The notes below the pieces were generated by a model. It was not told the origin of the DNA and searched no databases. It saw only the letters and a program-made list of their open reading frames with translations. The position numbers were made by a program, and so were the translations under genes. A DNA stretch of 64,000 nucleotides from Sulfobacillus thermosulfidooxidans DSM 9293 (GTDB taxonomy: Bacteria > Bacillota > Sulfobacillia > Sulfobacillales > Sulfobacillaceae). Below, piece after piece: positions 1-7,734 of the stretch (position 1 is its first letter; every line of letters starts with the position of its first letter). The stretch is taken from NCBI RefSeq assembly GCF_900176145.1, contig NZ_FWWY01000001.1:2911444-2975443 (forward strand), read 5' to 3'.

Positions 1-1
1 A

Positions 2-124
2 CTTGATATGACGATGGATCTCAAAGCGATTGATGGTCAGCCCGTGGCGAAACGGGGGAGAATTCCTGGACTGACCCCTTCACCAGATCTTAAGATTCGT
101 AAGTGGATGCCCAGCGGCGATTGA
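2..124 (+). CDS. 3' end of an unidentified gene (partial, tentative)
   Basis: One frame stays open from the window edge to a TGA at 122-124 and ends in a basic peptide finishing KWMPSGD. It would converge on and overlap the last 35 bases of the minus-strand SWIM gene. I do not recognise the product. It could be the tail of an upstream gene or a chance open frame, since only 40 codons are visible. Confidence 0.25.
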   Translation, partial: LDMTMDLKAIDGQPVAKRGRIPGLTPSPDLKIRKWMPSGD

Positions 125-1220
125 ACAAGTTTGTTAAATCCTCATAGGCTTCGGGCGTGAGATGTTTCTTGAGTTCCTGCAGTTCAGGAAGCGATCCGGT
201 TTCTAGACAATCGGCAATGAGATACGGCAATTTTTTGGACTCTGGTAGCCAATTAATAAGTGCCTGACGCACCATATGTTGTTCCTTTTCATCTTCGGGC
301 CAGTGCTGTTCAATATAGTGGATAGCCTGGTCCATTTGGCCTTGGCGAATTAGGGCATGGGTTCTCCCTAAAAACAGCGGATCCATCGCTGCAAATTGAT
401 CCCATAAAAAAACTATGGGCACGGAAGGTATCACTTCCAAAAGGGATAACAGACGCTGTACACGTTGCCATTGCCGCTCTCTTGGAAAAGGAATCACTCC
501 CGGATTCCATAACTCAGCAAGAATCACGGGCGTCAATGCCTCGACTTCGCCAGGAAAACTCGAAAAAATATGGTCCAACGGCAAAAAGGGATTATAAGCC
601 CACAGTTTAACCCAGAACAACAATCCCGGCTTGCGAATCAGCTGTGGGTTCTTCCAGCCCCTTAAAGCATTTAAAATCGCAGGATCATCTAACCAACTCG
701 GATGGAGATCGACGAGCATTTGAGGCTGATGAATAATGCGCTCTAAATTATCCAGAGCCATTGGTTCGGTCTTAGTATGCGCGATGTTGCGAGGCAGCAT
801 CCACCATGGCGCGATTTCGGGCACCAAGCGAAGAATATTCTTGCCTGTTGTAGCCTCAAAAAGAACGTTCCATGAATTTTGTAATGCCATGGCAAAGGCG
901 TACGGTGGAAAAACAAATTGTTCGGGATGCTCGCGAAAACTTAGCAGTAAGGCTCCAATATGAGCACATGGTGCTGGGCGCGAACACGTGCAGCCCCCTT
1001 GCCACAAATCCTTAGAGAGTTCAAAATGTGGAATATAGGAGTCATGGTAACCACGCAGTTCCGCAATGAGGCGGCCAGGCATCCTCATCTTGCGGATACA
1101 GCGGTCTTCATAGATATAATCACGGGCTAAACGTAGTGTTTTCTCTGGAATTCGCCCTATATATTCGTCAACAATTTCTATGGTGATGTCCATCGGGTTT
1201 TGGGACACTATTTGAGACAT
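90..1220 (-). CDS. SWIM zinc finger domain protein
   Basis: This is a 376-residue protein with one clear landmark: a SWIM-type zinc motif CxCx5CxH at C77, C79, C85 and H87, within GGCTCSRPAPCAH. SWIM domains bind zinc and are linked to DNA or protein binding; bacterial copies often sit beside SNF2 helicases. The remainder (about residues 110-376) is helical-looking and tryptophan-rich, with no motif I recognise. The start at 1220 is preceded on the minus strand by a purine-rich AAAAGGGGGCC, which is a usable ribosome site. It is transcribed divergently from the 1276 gene. A SNF2 partner, if any, would lie outside the window. Family call is firm on the motif; cellular role unknown. Confidence 0.75.
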   Translation of the reverse strand: MSQIVSQNPMDITIEIVDEYIGRIPEKTLRLARDYIYEDRCIRKMRMPGRLIAELRGYHDSYIPHFELSKDLWQGGCTCSRPAPCAHIGALLLSFREHPEQFVFPPYAFAMALQNSWNVLFEATTGKNILRLVPEIAPWWMLPRNIAHTKTEPMALDNLERIIHQPQMLVDLHPSWLDDPAILNALRGWKNPQLIRKPGLLFWVKLWAYNPFLPLDHIFSSFPGEVEALTPVILAELWNPGVIPFPRERQWQRVQRLLSLLEVIPSVPIVFLWDQFAAMDPLFLGRTHALIRQGQMDQAIHYIEQHWPEDEKEQHMVRQALINWLPESKKLPYLIADCLETGSLPELQELKKHLTPEAYEDLTNLFNRRWASTYES

Positions 1221-1275
1221 GATGGCCCCCTTTTAAAGGTTTTCTCAGTCACATCATGAGCTAGGAGGGATAAGG

Positions 1276-1431
1276 ATGCAAGTACGTTGCCAAATTTGTG
1301 GTACAGTAAGCGATGTGGCCGCTTGGACTAAAGAATACGAGCTATTAAAGTATAGTCCTGAACATCCTTACATCTGTCGTACCTGTCAGCAAAAGATTCA
1401 ATTGGAGGCTAAGGAAGGCCAGAAATCATAA
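1276..1431 (+). CDS. small YlaI-like zinc ribbon protein (DUF2197-type)
   Basis: A 51-codon gene starting at ATG 1276 with a good upstream AGGAGGGATAAGG. It encodes MQVRCQICGTV near the N-terminus and YICRTCQQKI towards the end, so there are two CxxC pairs (C5/C8 and C34/C37) that should form a zinc ribbon. Size, spacing and the start MxVxCxIC match Bacillus YlaI (DUF2197), whose function is unknown. It lies between the divergent SWIM gene and aroH and may be the first gene of the aroH-cmk-plsC unit. Confidence 0.75.
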   Translation: MQVRCQICGTVSDVAAWTKEYELLKYSPEHPYICRTCQQKIQLEAKEGQKS

Positions 1432-1481
1432 AATCACTTGCAAAAATCTCGAAATCATGTTGTGATCAGGCGTAATAGCAT

Positions 1482-1895
1482 GTGGATATCATGGATAGAA
1501 AGGATGTTGACGGATTGATTCGGGGAATACGAGGAGCGACACAGGTCGATCGTGATGAGGCGCATCACATTTTAGAACGCACCCAGGAACTTTTGTTGGA
1601 GATGGCTCGCGCGAACGATATACGCCCAGAAGATATGAGCAGTATTTGTTTTACCATGACTCCTGATCTCCATGCGACCTTTCCAGCGGAAGCGGCACGA
1701 CAAATTGGTTGGCAATATGTGCCAGTTATCTGTATGCGAGAATTGGATGTCCCTCATGGATTGCCCATGACGGTACGCATTTTAATGCAAGCCGAGACGC
1801 AAAAATCGCAAGAAGAAATCCGCCACATCTATCAATATGGTGCTGTGGTATTACGCGAAGATCTCGTAAAGAGTCGTGAGGAGTCACAGGGATAA
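1482..1895 (+). CDS. aroH: chorismate mutase, AroH type
   Basis: Catalyses the chorismate-to-prephenate rearrangement, the branch to phenylalanine and tyrosine. The protein follows the monofunctional Bacillus AroH family closely: IRGIRGATxVxRD near the N-terminus, TPDLHATFPAEAAR in the middle, GWQYVPVICMRELDV carrying the Cys and Glu of the active site, and a following Arg (TVRIL). GTG at 1482 gives 137 residues; ATG at 1491 is an alternative three codons in. The true start may lie closer to IRGIRGAT, because AroH proteins usually begin there. Its stop TAA overlaps the cmk ATG by one base (TAATG), indicating translational coupling. Confidence 0.93.
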   Translation: MDIMDRKDVDGLIRGIRGATQVDRDEAHHILERTQELLLEMARANDIRPEDMSSICFTMTPDLHATFPAEAARQIGWQYVPVICMRELDVPHGLPMTVRILMQAETQKSQEEIRHIYQYGAVVLREDLVKSREESQG

Positions 1896-2581
1896 TGAAG
1901 GCTGTGGGACGAGGCCCAGTCGTGACAGTCGACGGGCCTGCCGGTGCAGGCAAAAGCACCGTGGCCCGAAAAATGGCGGAACGATTGGGCTTTTTGTATC
2001 TTGATTCTGGAGCAATGTACCGGGCCTTGGCACTTAAGGCATTGCAACATGGTATTGATTTACGTGATGAATCACAGTTGGCCGATTTATTGAAGTCGAC
2101 CACCATTGATTTGATAGGCAATGGTCAAGGACAACCATCGGTGTGGTTAGATGGGGAAGACGTCACCACACTACTTCGGACACCGGAAGTCAACGCGAGT
2201 GTTTCGTTGGTCGCGGGATTTCCTCTGGTCCGTGAAGAAATGGTTCGAAGGCAGCGCGCCATGGCGCGTGAAGGACGCGTGGTGATGGATGGACGCGACA
2301 TTGGTACATACGTTTTGCCGGATGCGGACTTAAAATTTTATTTGACGGCATCATTGGAAGCTCGAGCACGCCGCCGGTTAAATGATTTGGTGGCCTTAGG
2401 ATTTCATCCCAATTTAGAGACATTAGGGGAAGAAATTCGTCACCGGGATACCCTGGATGCTGCCCGAGAAGTGGGTCCCTTGCGTCAAGCGGAGGATGCC
2501 ATTTTGATTGACACCACCGATATGGAGGTGGATCGTGTTGTCGATATGATGTTGGAGTATTATCGGCAACGCGTCTCGTAA
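1895..2581 (+). CDS. cmk: cytidylate kinase
   Basis: Phosphorylates CMP and dCMP with ATP, feeding CTP and membrane-lipid precursor pools. The 228 residues are the normal bacterial length. A P-loop GPAGAGKST lies at residues 14-22, followed by LYLDSGAMYRALAL (nucleotide-binding region) and MDGRDIGTYVLPDADLKFY, all family signatures. It overlaps aroH by one base on the 5' side and plsC by one base on the 3' side (both TAATG). The order cmk-plsC-rpsA is common in Firmicutes. Confidence 0.97.
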   Translation: MKAVGRGPVVTVDGPAGAGKSTVARKMAERLGFLYLDSGAMYRALALKALQHGIDLRDESQLADLLKSTTIDLIGNGQGQPSVWLDGEDVTTLLRTPEVNASVSLVAGFPLVREEMVRRQRAMAREGRVVMDGRDIGTYVLPDADLKFYLTASLEARARRRLNDLVALGFHPNLETLGEEIRHRDTLDAAREVGPLRQAEDAILIDTTDMEVDRVVDMMLEYYRQRVS

Positions 2582-3183
2582 TGTTTTATTGGGTCTTATA
2601 TTGGATGGTACGTTGGGCCTTTTCGTTATATTTCCGCATTGAGGTTAAAGGCGTAGAAAATGTGCCGCGAAAAGGACCATTACTGATTTTAGTTAATCAC
2701 ATCACATTATTAGATCCGCCCATGGCGGCTATTTTGATGCCGAGACCCGTGTATTTTATGGCAAAAGTGGAATTATTCCGATATCCTATTTTTGGTTGGC
2801 TTATTCAACATCTTCACGCTTTTCCGGTGCGCCGTGGTCATCCAGACAGGCAAGCTATTCGCACATCTTTACGCATTTTAGAACAGGAAAAGGCCTTAAT
2901 GATTTTTCCTGAAGGTCACCGCTCTGAAACAGGTGCTTTGCAAGAAGCCCGTGCAGGTGCTGTCTATTTGGCACAAAAGACGGGAGCCCCTTGTATTCCC
3001 ATTGGAATTAGTGGGCAATATGGTTTTCGCAAAACGATTCGATATTCCATTGGGGAAGTGTTTACCATTCCCCGTGACATGGAAAGGCATGAAGCCCAGA
3101 AGTTGATTATGCGTAAGATTGCCGAGCAAATTCCCGGCAATCAGGTCGAACATTTTTCGCGGAAAAAACGTATTAAGCGATAA
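2581..3183 (+). CDS. plsC: 1-acyl-sn-glycerol-3-phosphate acyltransferase
   Basis: Acylates lysophosphatidic acid to phosphatidic acid at the cytoplasmic membrane. The catalytic HX4D motif is NHITLLD (H40, D45), and the substrate-binding FPEGHRS is at 109-115. The first about 20 residues form a membrane-associated hydrophobic stretch (FYWVLYWMVRWAFSLYF). At 200 residues it is a standard short PlsC. It starts on the last base of the cmk stop, so the pair is coupled, and together with cmk (CTP supply) and distant cdsA it serves phospholipid synthesis. Confidence 0.93.
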   Translation: MFYWVLYWMVRWAFSLYFRIEVKGVENVPRKGPLLILVNHITLLDPPMAAILMPRPVYFMAKVELFRYPIFGWLIQHLHAFPVRRGHPDRQAIRTSLRILEQEKALMIFPEGHRSETGALQEARAGAVYLAQKTGAPCIPIGISGQYGFRKTIRYSIGEVFTIPRDMERHEAQKLIMRKIAEQIPGNQVEHFSRKKRIKR

Positions 3184-3201
3184 CGCGTCATATGAAAATT
3201 C

Positions 3202-3231
3202 TTGGATTGATGCCAACTTCCGGTGTAATAT
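3202..3231 (+). promoter_or_regulatory. candidate SigA promoter for rpsA
   Basis: TTGGAT at 3202-3207, an 18-base spacer, and TAATAT at 3226-3231. It lies just after the plsC stop and would give rpsA its own transcript. The match is imperfect, so this is tentative. Confidence 0.35.
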
Positions 3232-3233
3232 GT

Positions 3234-3264
3234 AAAGGAGTAGTATGTGAAACACGTTTCATAC
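3234..3264 (+). promoter_or_regulatory. start-stop mini-ORF and dyad in the rpsA leader
   Basis: A strong ribosome site AAAGGAG (3234-3240) is followed four bases later by ATG TGA (3245-3250), a start codon directly followed by a stop. The stop sits in the near-palindrome TGAAACACGTTTCA (3248-3261). Ribosome stalling at start-stop elements and operator binding to the dyad are both possible. Neither is shown by the sequence. Confidence 0.3.
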
Positions 3265-3292
3265 AGGCGCAATGACAAGGGGGCCGGCGATC

Positions 3293-4534
3293 ATGGATGA
3301 ACGGGAACACACAATGCCAGAGGACACCACGGAGCAAGCTAAAAATCAAGAGCATGAAGACATCATGAATATGGAAGATTCTCTCGCTTATGCGCCCATG
3401 GAGGATGTCCATCCTGGGGACATAGTGGAAGGGAAAGTGGTCCATATTTCCAATGATGGTGTGCTCGTGGACGTGGGGGCAAAATCCGAAGGAATCATCC
3501 ATTTGCAGGATTTAAGTCACCGCCGTATTGAGCGCCCCGAAGATGTGGTGAAGCTGGGAGACGTCATATCGGTCTATGTATTAGGTTATGAGGGCGAAGA
3601 GGGTGTTTTAAAACTCTCGAAAAAACGGGCCGACGAACAAGAAGCCTGGAAAAAACTTGAAGAGGCTCAAGAATCTGGCCAAATTTTACATGCACCCGTC
3701 GTAGAAATTGTTAAGGGTGGATTAGTGGTCGATGTGGGTCTGCGTGGGTTTATTCCAGCCTCTCACATCGCCCGGGGCTATGTCAGTGACATGACACCAT
3801 ATTTAGGACAAGTGGTGCCGCTCAAGGTTGTTGAATTAGATCGCAACAAACGGCGTGCGATTTTGTCTCGCAAAATCGCAATGGAAATCGAGGAAAATGC
3901 GAAAAAAGAACAGCTCTGGCAAACTATTCAAGAAGGGCAAGTACGCCATGGAGTTGTCAAGAGTTTAACGGATTTTGGTGCCTTCATTGACTTAGGAGGG
4001 GTGGATGGTCTATTACACATCAGTGAAATGTCGTGGGGACGCATTAACCACCCGTCTGAAGTCTTAGAAGTGGGCCAAGAAATTGATGTGAAAGTCCTGC
4101 GACTGGATCCGGAGAAAAATAAGATTTCACTAGGCCTTCGACAGGTTCTGCCAAATCCGTGGGAAGGTGTCGAAGAAAAATACCGTGTTGGGCAATTATA
4201 TCAAGGCGTTGTCGTTCGACTGGCAGGATTTGGCGCGTTTGTCGAACTAGAACCAGGCGTTGATGGGTTGGTACACATTTCACAGCTTGCTCCCGAACGG
4301 ATTCATCAACCCTCTGATGTGGTGACTGTGGGAGATAGGATTTGGGTGAAAATCCTTTCGGTCGATGCGGCGAACAAACGCATCTCACTGTCTAAACGGC
4401 AGGCCGACGAAGATATCGCCAATGGGGCTTTATCATCCCATGATCACATCGAGGAGGATGGCGGTTCGACCACTATCGGTGAGCATTTAAATGCGTATCA
4501 CGCAGGGAACTGGGATGATGAAAAAGAACCGTAA
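3293..4534 (+). CDS. rpsA: ribosomal protein S1 homologue, four S1 domains
   Basis: RNA-binding protein built of four S1/OB repeats, each carrying the G-x-V-x2-I/F...GAFV/I-D/E-L...GLxHISxx pattern: about residues 28-97, 115-180, 202-271 and 287-357. The tail is acidic and unstructured. Four-repeat S1 proteins are typical of Firmicutes (B. subtilis YpfD) and bind mRNA, though they are less tightly ribosome-bound than E. coli S1. I chose ATG 3293 (413 residues) because AAGGGGG at 3277-3283 sits nine bases upstream; an in-frame ATG at 3272 has no ribosome site. It is followed by a strong hairpin at 4571. Confidence 0.93.
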   Translation: MDEREHTMPEDTTEQAKNQEHEDIMNMEDSLAYAPMEDVHPGDIVEGKVVHISNDGVLVDVGAKSEGIIHLQDLSHRRIERPEDVVKLGDVISVYVLGYEGEEGVLKLSKKRADEQEAWKKLEEAQESGQILHAPVVEIVKGGLVVDVGLRGFIPASHIARGYVSDMTPYLGQVVPLKVVELDRNKRRAILSRKIAMEIEENAKKEQLWQTIQEGQVRHGVVKSLTDFGAFIDLGGVDGLLHISEMSWGRINHPSEVLEVGQEIDVKVLRLDPEKNKISLGLRQVLPNPWEGVEEKYRVGQLYQGVVVRLAGFGAFVELEPGVDGLVHISQLAPERIHQPSDVVTVGDRIWVKILSVDAANKRISLSKRQADEDIANGALSSHDHIEEDGGSTTIGEHLNAYHAGNWDDEKEP

Positions 4535-4570
4535 AATGTTAGGTGACACGCTTCGACCAGCAAGTGACTA

Positions 4571-4600
4571 CTAACCCCCGAGGTAGACCTCGGGGGTTAG
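4571..4600. terminator. bidirectional terminator between rpsA and bioY
   Basis: Perfect 14-bp inverted repeat CTAACCCCCGAGGT / ACCTCGGGGGTTAG with only AG between the arms. It lies between the 3' ends of convergent rpsA (+) and bioY (-). There is no long T-run on either side, so termination would rely on the very stable stem. Confidence 0.75.
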
Positions 4601-4632
4601 TATATGGATGTTCTGGCAAATGTCCTCCGTAA

Positions 4633-5196
4633 TTACCCCGCTTGCCGGTAACTGTGTTCGCCCCATCGAGCGATCGTAAACGCTCGGGCTTTTCGAATAA
4701 TCGGAAAGGCAATGACGGCTTTCAGAGCATCCCATCCCATAAAGGGTACAACGCCTTCAAGAAATGCGTGCGGTACGGTCGCATGGGTTGTTAAGATGAG
4801 TCCTATCATGCCTCCTAGATAGATGATGATAAGATTAACCGCTAGACCCGCAATGAGCCGACCTTTGTGTGTGGTCGATCCCGTCAATATGGACATTGCC
4901 CAGGCAGCGACCGGGAATGCCCACAGATAACCTCCAAATGGGCCCACAAGGATGGCCACGCCGTGACCCCCTTCGGCGAATACGGGAAGCCCCAGCGCGC
5001 CTAAAATCAGATAAGTCATCATACTGAGAAACGCCCATTTAGGAGGCAATAAGCCTCCGGCCAGATAGACACCTAGTACCTGTAAACTAAACGGAACGAC
5101 GGTTAAAAACGGTAAGGTAAAAGATGTAATAGCACCCACTGCGGTAATGGCGGTGATGAAGGAAGCCAAAACCAAAAAACGCATGTAATGAGGCAT
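4633..5196 (-). CDS. bioY: biotin transporter substrate-binding subunit BioY
   Basis: S-component of an ECF-type biotin importer; five to six hydrophobic segments over 187 residues. Family landmarks are TLPFLTVVPFSLQVLGVYLAG near the N-terminus (PFS-Q motif), ALGLPVFAEGGHGV and GPFGGYLWAFP in the middle. ATG at 5196 is preferred because AGGAGG lies six bases upstream on the minus strand; a start 12 codons earlier lacks such a site. No ECF ATPase or T-component (ecfA, ecfT) is nearby, so it presumably shares a module encoded elsewhere. I saw no BirA-like palindrome upstream. Confidence 0.93.
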   Translation of the reverse strand: MPHYMRFLVLASFITAITAVGAITSFTLPFLTVVPFSLQVLGVYLAGGLLPPKWAFLSMMTYLILGALGLPVFAEGGHGVAILVGPFGGYLWAFPVAAWAMSILTGSTTHKGRLIAGLAVNLIIIYLGGMIGLILTTHATVPHAFLEGVVPFMGWDALKAVIAFPIIRKARAFTIARWGEHSYRQAG

Positions 5197-5361
5197 ACGG
5201 TTCCTCCTAGAAACAGGATAAAATTGCGACATCTACCACTTTCCCTATAAGCTGCGTCATTTTATCACAAAGCCTGAATGCATGGAAAGACACCGGTGCG
5301 GGACAATAATTCATGTCTTCATGTCGATTGCGGAGCACTGGTGTGGAATGAGGCGGTGACG

Positions 5362-5949
5362 ATGTTCCTCTTAGCAACGTTTACTTTTTGGATTGCGGGA
5401 TCCATCTTAATGATGACAGGATTCGGACGTGAAGTTTTCGATAGGCACCAGCTGCGTGGTGCCAGGATCGGTCTGGTTATGCTGATAACGAGTGTGCTCG
5501 CTATCATTACCGCAACATTTTATCCTTTTCACCAGGCCAATTTTGGAAATATAGCTTGGGAAGCCTTTATGGCCAGCGTGTTTTTATTAAGAGGCCGTTC
5601 ACGATTATGGTGGGAGACCTTTATAATTGCTGTCATGATTACGGTGGTTCGTGGGTTCGGTCCAATAAATCCTCACCATGCAGATGTGGTGAATTGGGCT
5701 GTGTGGGAAAGTGTCATGACGGGGGTATTTATCGGTTCTATCATTCACGACCCTTTTTACTCGGCTTTATCAGCAGGTATGGCCGCGATACAATCCGGTA
5801 TCATCCTGACATTGCTGGCGGGACATATTCATTTTGGCACGACACGCGACATGGCTTTTGTGTTGAGTTCGACCCTTATTGCCTGGCATATGTCATGGAT
5901 CATGAACTGGATTCACACCGAACGGCGTGCCGAAATGTCGAATTCATAA
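5362..5949 (+). CDS. integral membrane protein of unknown function
   Basis: About 195 residues with five or six hydrophobic helices (for example MFLLATFTFWIAGSILMMTG, IGLVMLITSVLAIITATFYPF, MAFVLSSTLIAWHMSWIMNW). There are conserved-looking polar spots in GPINPHHADVVNW and IHDPFYSALSAG inside the hydrophobic part. ATG 5362 starts the first helix and has a weak GAGGCGG upstream; ATG 5278 is in frame but has no ribosome site. In Bacillus, membrane genes yphA/yphB lie near der and gpsA, so this may be a positional counterpart, but I cannot establish homology. Confidence 0.6.
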   Translation: MFLLATFTFWIAGSILMMTGFGREVFDRHQLRGARIGLVMLITSVLAIITATFYPFHQANFGNIAWEAFMASVFLLRGRSRLWWETFIIAVMITVVRGFGPINPHHADVVNWAVWESVMTGVFIGSIIHDPFYSALSAGMAAIQSGIILTLLAGHIHFGTTRDMAFVLSSTLIAWHMSWIMNWIHTERRAEMSNS

Positions 5950-6056
5950 GAGGCATTTGCGCTGTCTTGAAACCGTAGAGGGGCGCGGGATTCGCAGAGG
6001 CTCATAAAGAATTTCCCCCATTCATGGACGGAGGAATGCGGCTTTTCGGTTCCCGG

Positions 6057-6105
6057 TCGGCCGCCGGCGGCCGATTTGACCCCACCCGCGGCACACCGTG
6101 CCGCG
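6057..6105. repeat. two palindromes in the left part of the insertion sequence
   Basis: An 18-bp perfect palindrome TCGGCCGCCGGCGGCCGA (6057-6074), then CGCGGCAC-acc-GTGCCGCG (6087-6105), an 8-bp stem with a three-base loop. Both precede the transposase start. They may bind transposase, block read-through transcription from outside, or mark the element end. Confidence 0.6.
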
Positions 6106-6197
6106 ATCCCCGAAACCCGCAAAACCCTAAGAAAAACGGGCCGAGCTCTGGTAAAATTGAAGTACCAACCACAATTTTCCGAAAGGAGCTCTCCCGT

Positions 6198-7499
6198 ATG
6201 GCTATCATACCACAACTTTCTCTCTTTTCGTGGCAAGATCTCGAAGAATTAGGCGACCTCGAACGCCTCGTGCTCGTCCTCGAGACGGTCCCGGATGAAA
6301 CCCTCATGGCCCACCTGGAAGCCGCCCGTGGGCATGGGCGGAATGCGTACCCGGTCCGGGCGATGTGGAATTCGGTGTTGGCCGGGGTGGTTTTCCAACA
6401 CCCCAGCATCGAGAGCCTTCGCCGAGAACTGGCCCGCAATGCGCAACTGCGCATGCTGTGCGGGTTCCGCAACGCGGCCGTCCCGCCCGCGTCGGCCTAC
6501 ACCCGATTTCTGCATCGTCTGATGGCCGAACAGGATACCGTGGACGGGATGTTTGAGCAGCTGGTGGATGACCTCGCCGCCGTGCTCCCGAATTTCGGTC
6601 AGCGCTTGGCCATGGACAGCAAGGGTATCTCGTCGCGGGCCGTGCGGCCCGCCAAAAACCCCACCGCCGATGGGCGCCGGGACGTCGATGCCGATTTTGG
6701 ACGGAAGGAATACCGCGGTGTGCATGAGGACGGGACTACCTGGACCAAAGTGGTCAAGTGGTTCGGGTATAAGCTGCACCTGGTGGTGGATTCGACGTAC
6801 GAATTGCCGGTGGCGTGGGAGGTGACGAAAGCGTCGGTGTCCGATGTGACCCGGGCGATGCCCATGTTGGATCATCTGCACCATCGCCACGGGGTGCTGC
6901 TGTCCCGTGCCGTCCTTTTAACGGCCGACCGGGGCTATGATGATACCAAATTGATCGCCGCCTGCTGGGATAGCTACCAGATTAAGCCGGTGATCGATAT
7001 CCGGAATATGTGGCGGGACCCGGATGCCACGCGAGTGCTACCGGGCCATTCGACGGTGACCTACAATTATCGTGGCGACGTCTTTTGTCAGGATCCGGTC
7101 ACGGGTCAGGTTCACACCATGAGTAACGGCGGATTCGAAGTCAGGCGCCAACGTCTCAAAAAGCGGTGCCCCGCCCGCTTTGCGGGCGTGTCCTGCCGGG
7201 GTCAAGACACCTGCCCCGTCGTCCAGGGCCTGCGCATTCCCTTACAGACCGATCGGCGGATTTTTACGCCCATGGACCGGGCCAGTTATCAATGGAAGCG
7301 CGAGTATGCCCATCGCACGGCGGTGGAACGGGTGAACAGTCGGTTGGATGTGTCGTTCGGGTTGGAACTCCATACCATTCGGGGGCTAAAGAAAATGCAA
7401 CTCCGCTGCGGGTTGGCCCTCATCGTGATGTTGGCGATGGCGCTCGGGCGGATACGGCAACGGCAACCGGAGCGGATGCGCCGCCTCGTGGGGTCGTGA
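6198..7499 (+). CDS. transposase, DUF772 plus DDE_Tnp_1 type (IS5/IS1182-like)
   Basis: A 433-residue transposase that looks complete. The N-terminal region (about 45-95: YPVRAMWNSVLAGVVFQHPS...LRRELARN) matches the DUF772/InsH N-terminal domain. The RNase H-like catalytic triad is visible as D140 (AMDSKG), D244 (TADRGYDD) and E377 (HRTAVERVNSRL). A cysteine-rich insert (about 320-345: KKRCPARF...CRGQDTCP) lies between the second Asp and the Glu. ATG 6198 is preceded by GAAAGGAG, and a longer upstream in-frame extension is not needed. High GC and codon use unlike the neighbours point to acquisition from a GC-rich relative. Assignment to IS5 or IS1182 is not settled. Confidence 0.9.
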   Translation: MAIIPQLSLFSWQDLEELGDLERLVLVLETVPDETLMAHLEAARGHGRNAYPVRAMWNSVLAGVVFQHPSIESLRRELARNAQLRMLCGFRNAAVPPASAYTRFLHRLMAEQDTVDGMFEQLVDDLAAVLPNFGQRLAMDSKGISSRAVRPAKNPTADGRRDVDADFGRKEYRGVHEDGTTWTKVVKWFGYKLHLVVDSTYELPVAWEVTKASVSDVTRAMPMLDHLHHRHGVLLSRAVLLTADRGYDDTKLIAACWDSYQIKPVIDIRNMWRDPDATRVLPGHSTVTYNYRGDVFCQDPVTGQVHTMSNGGFEVRRQRLKKRCPARFAGVSCRGQDTCPVVQGLRIPLQTDRRIFTPMDRASYQWKREYAHRTAVERVNSRLDVSFGLELHTIRGLKKMQLRCGLALIVMLAMALGRIRQRQPERMRRLVGS

Positions 7500-7544
7500 A
7501 CCCCACCCCCATTCATCGAAATCCCGGAACGGCCCGTCGGGCCG
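7488..7544. repeat. hairpins at the 3' end of the insertion sequence
   Basis: GTGGGGT-cgtga-ACCCCAC (7488-7506) spans the transposase stop codon, and CGGCCCG-t-CGGGCCG (7530-7544) follows. They could end transposase transcription or belong to the element terminus. Confidence 0.55.
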
Positions 7545-7734
7545 CTGCTTCGGCGTCGATTCATCCTGTTCCGCCATAATTGAGGCCCATTCACCCTCTG
7601 GGATCTGCGTGACAAACGGCTGTGGAGTCGCCGCAGATTGACTGAAATCGGCTACAGCGGAAAAAACTCCATAAGGCTTTGTCTTGCCAGAGTCCCAAGA
7701 CCCTGGGATAATCGTAATCATTGGAGGGATTGGG
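7517..7734. other. der upstream region
   Basis: The first about 45 bases remain GC-rich and may still be insertion sequence. The rest is ordinary composition. The minus strand is open across it but shows no start with a ribosome site and no family I recognise. No confident der promoter is visible; der may be transcribed from within or beyond the element. Confidence 0.4.

Larger units (their letters stand above)
6015..7516 (+). mobile_element. GC-rich DDE insertion sequence (limits uncertain)
   Basis: A single transposase gene inserted between the membrane-protein gene and der. Composition changes abruptly: 42 of 60 bases are G/C at 6421-6480 against 27 of 60 at 5521-5580. The 11-base direct repeat CCCCCATTCAT occurs at 6015-6025 and 7506-7516 and is the best boundary I can see. 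I could not find convincing terminal inverted repeats, and GC-rich sequence continues to about 7560, so the true ends may differ. Hairpin structures lie near both ends (6057-6074, 6087-6105, 7488-7506, 7530-7544). Confidence 0.6.

Noticed and set aside
5197-5278. BirA-type operator upstream of bioY
   Set aside because: No long palindrome of the BirA type found in this stretch.
6249-6890. Several long open frames inside the transposase
   Set aside because: Shadows of GC-rich coding sequence; codon use and family evidence support only the DDE frame.
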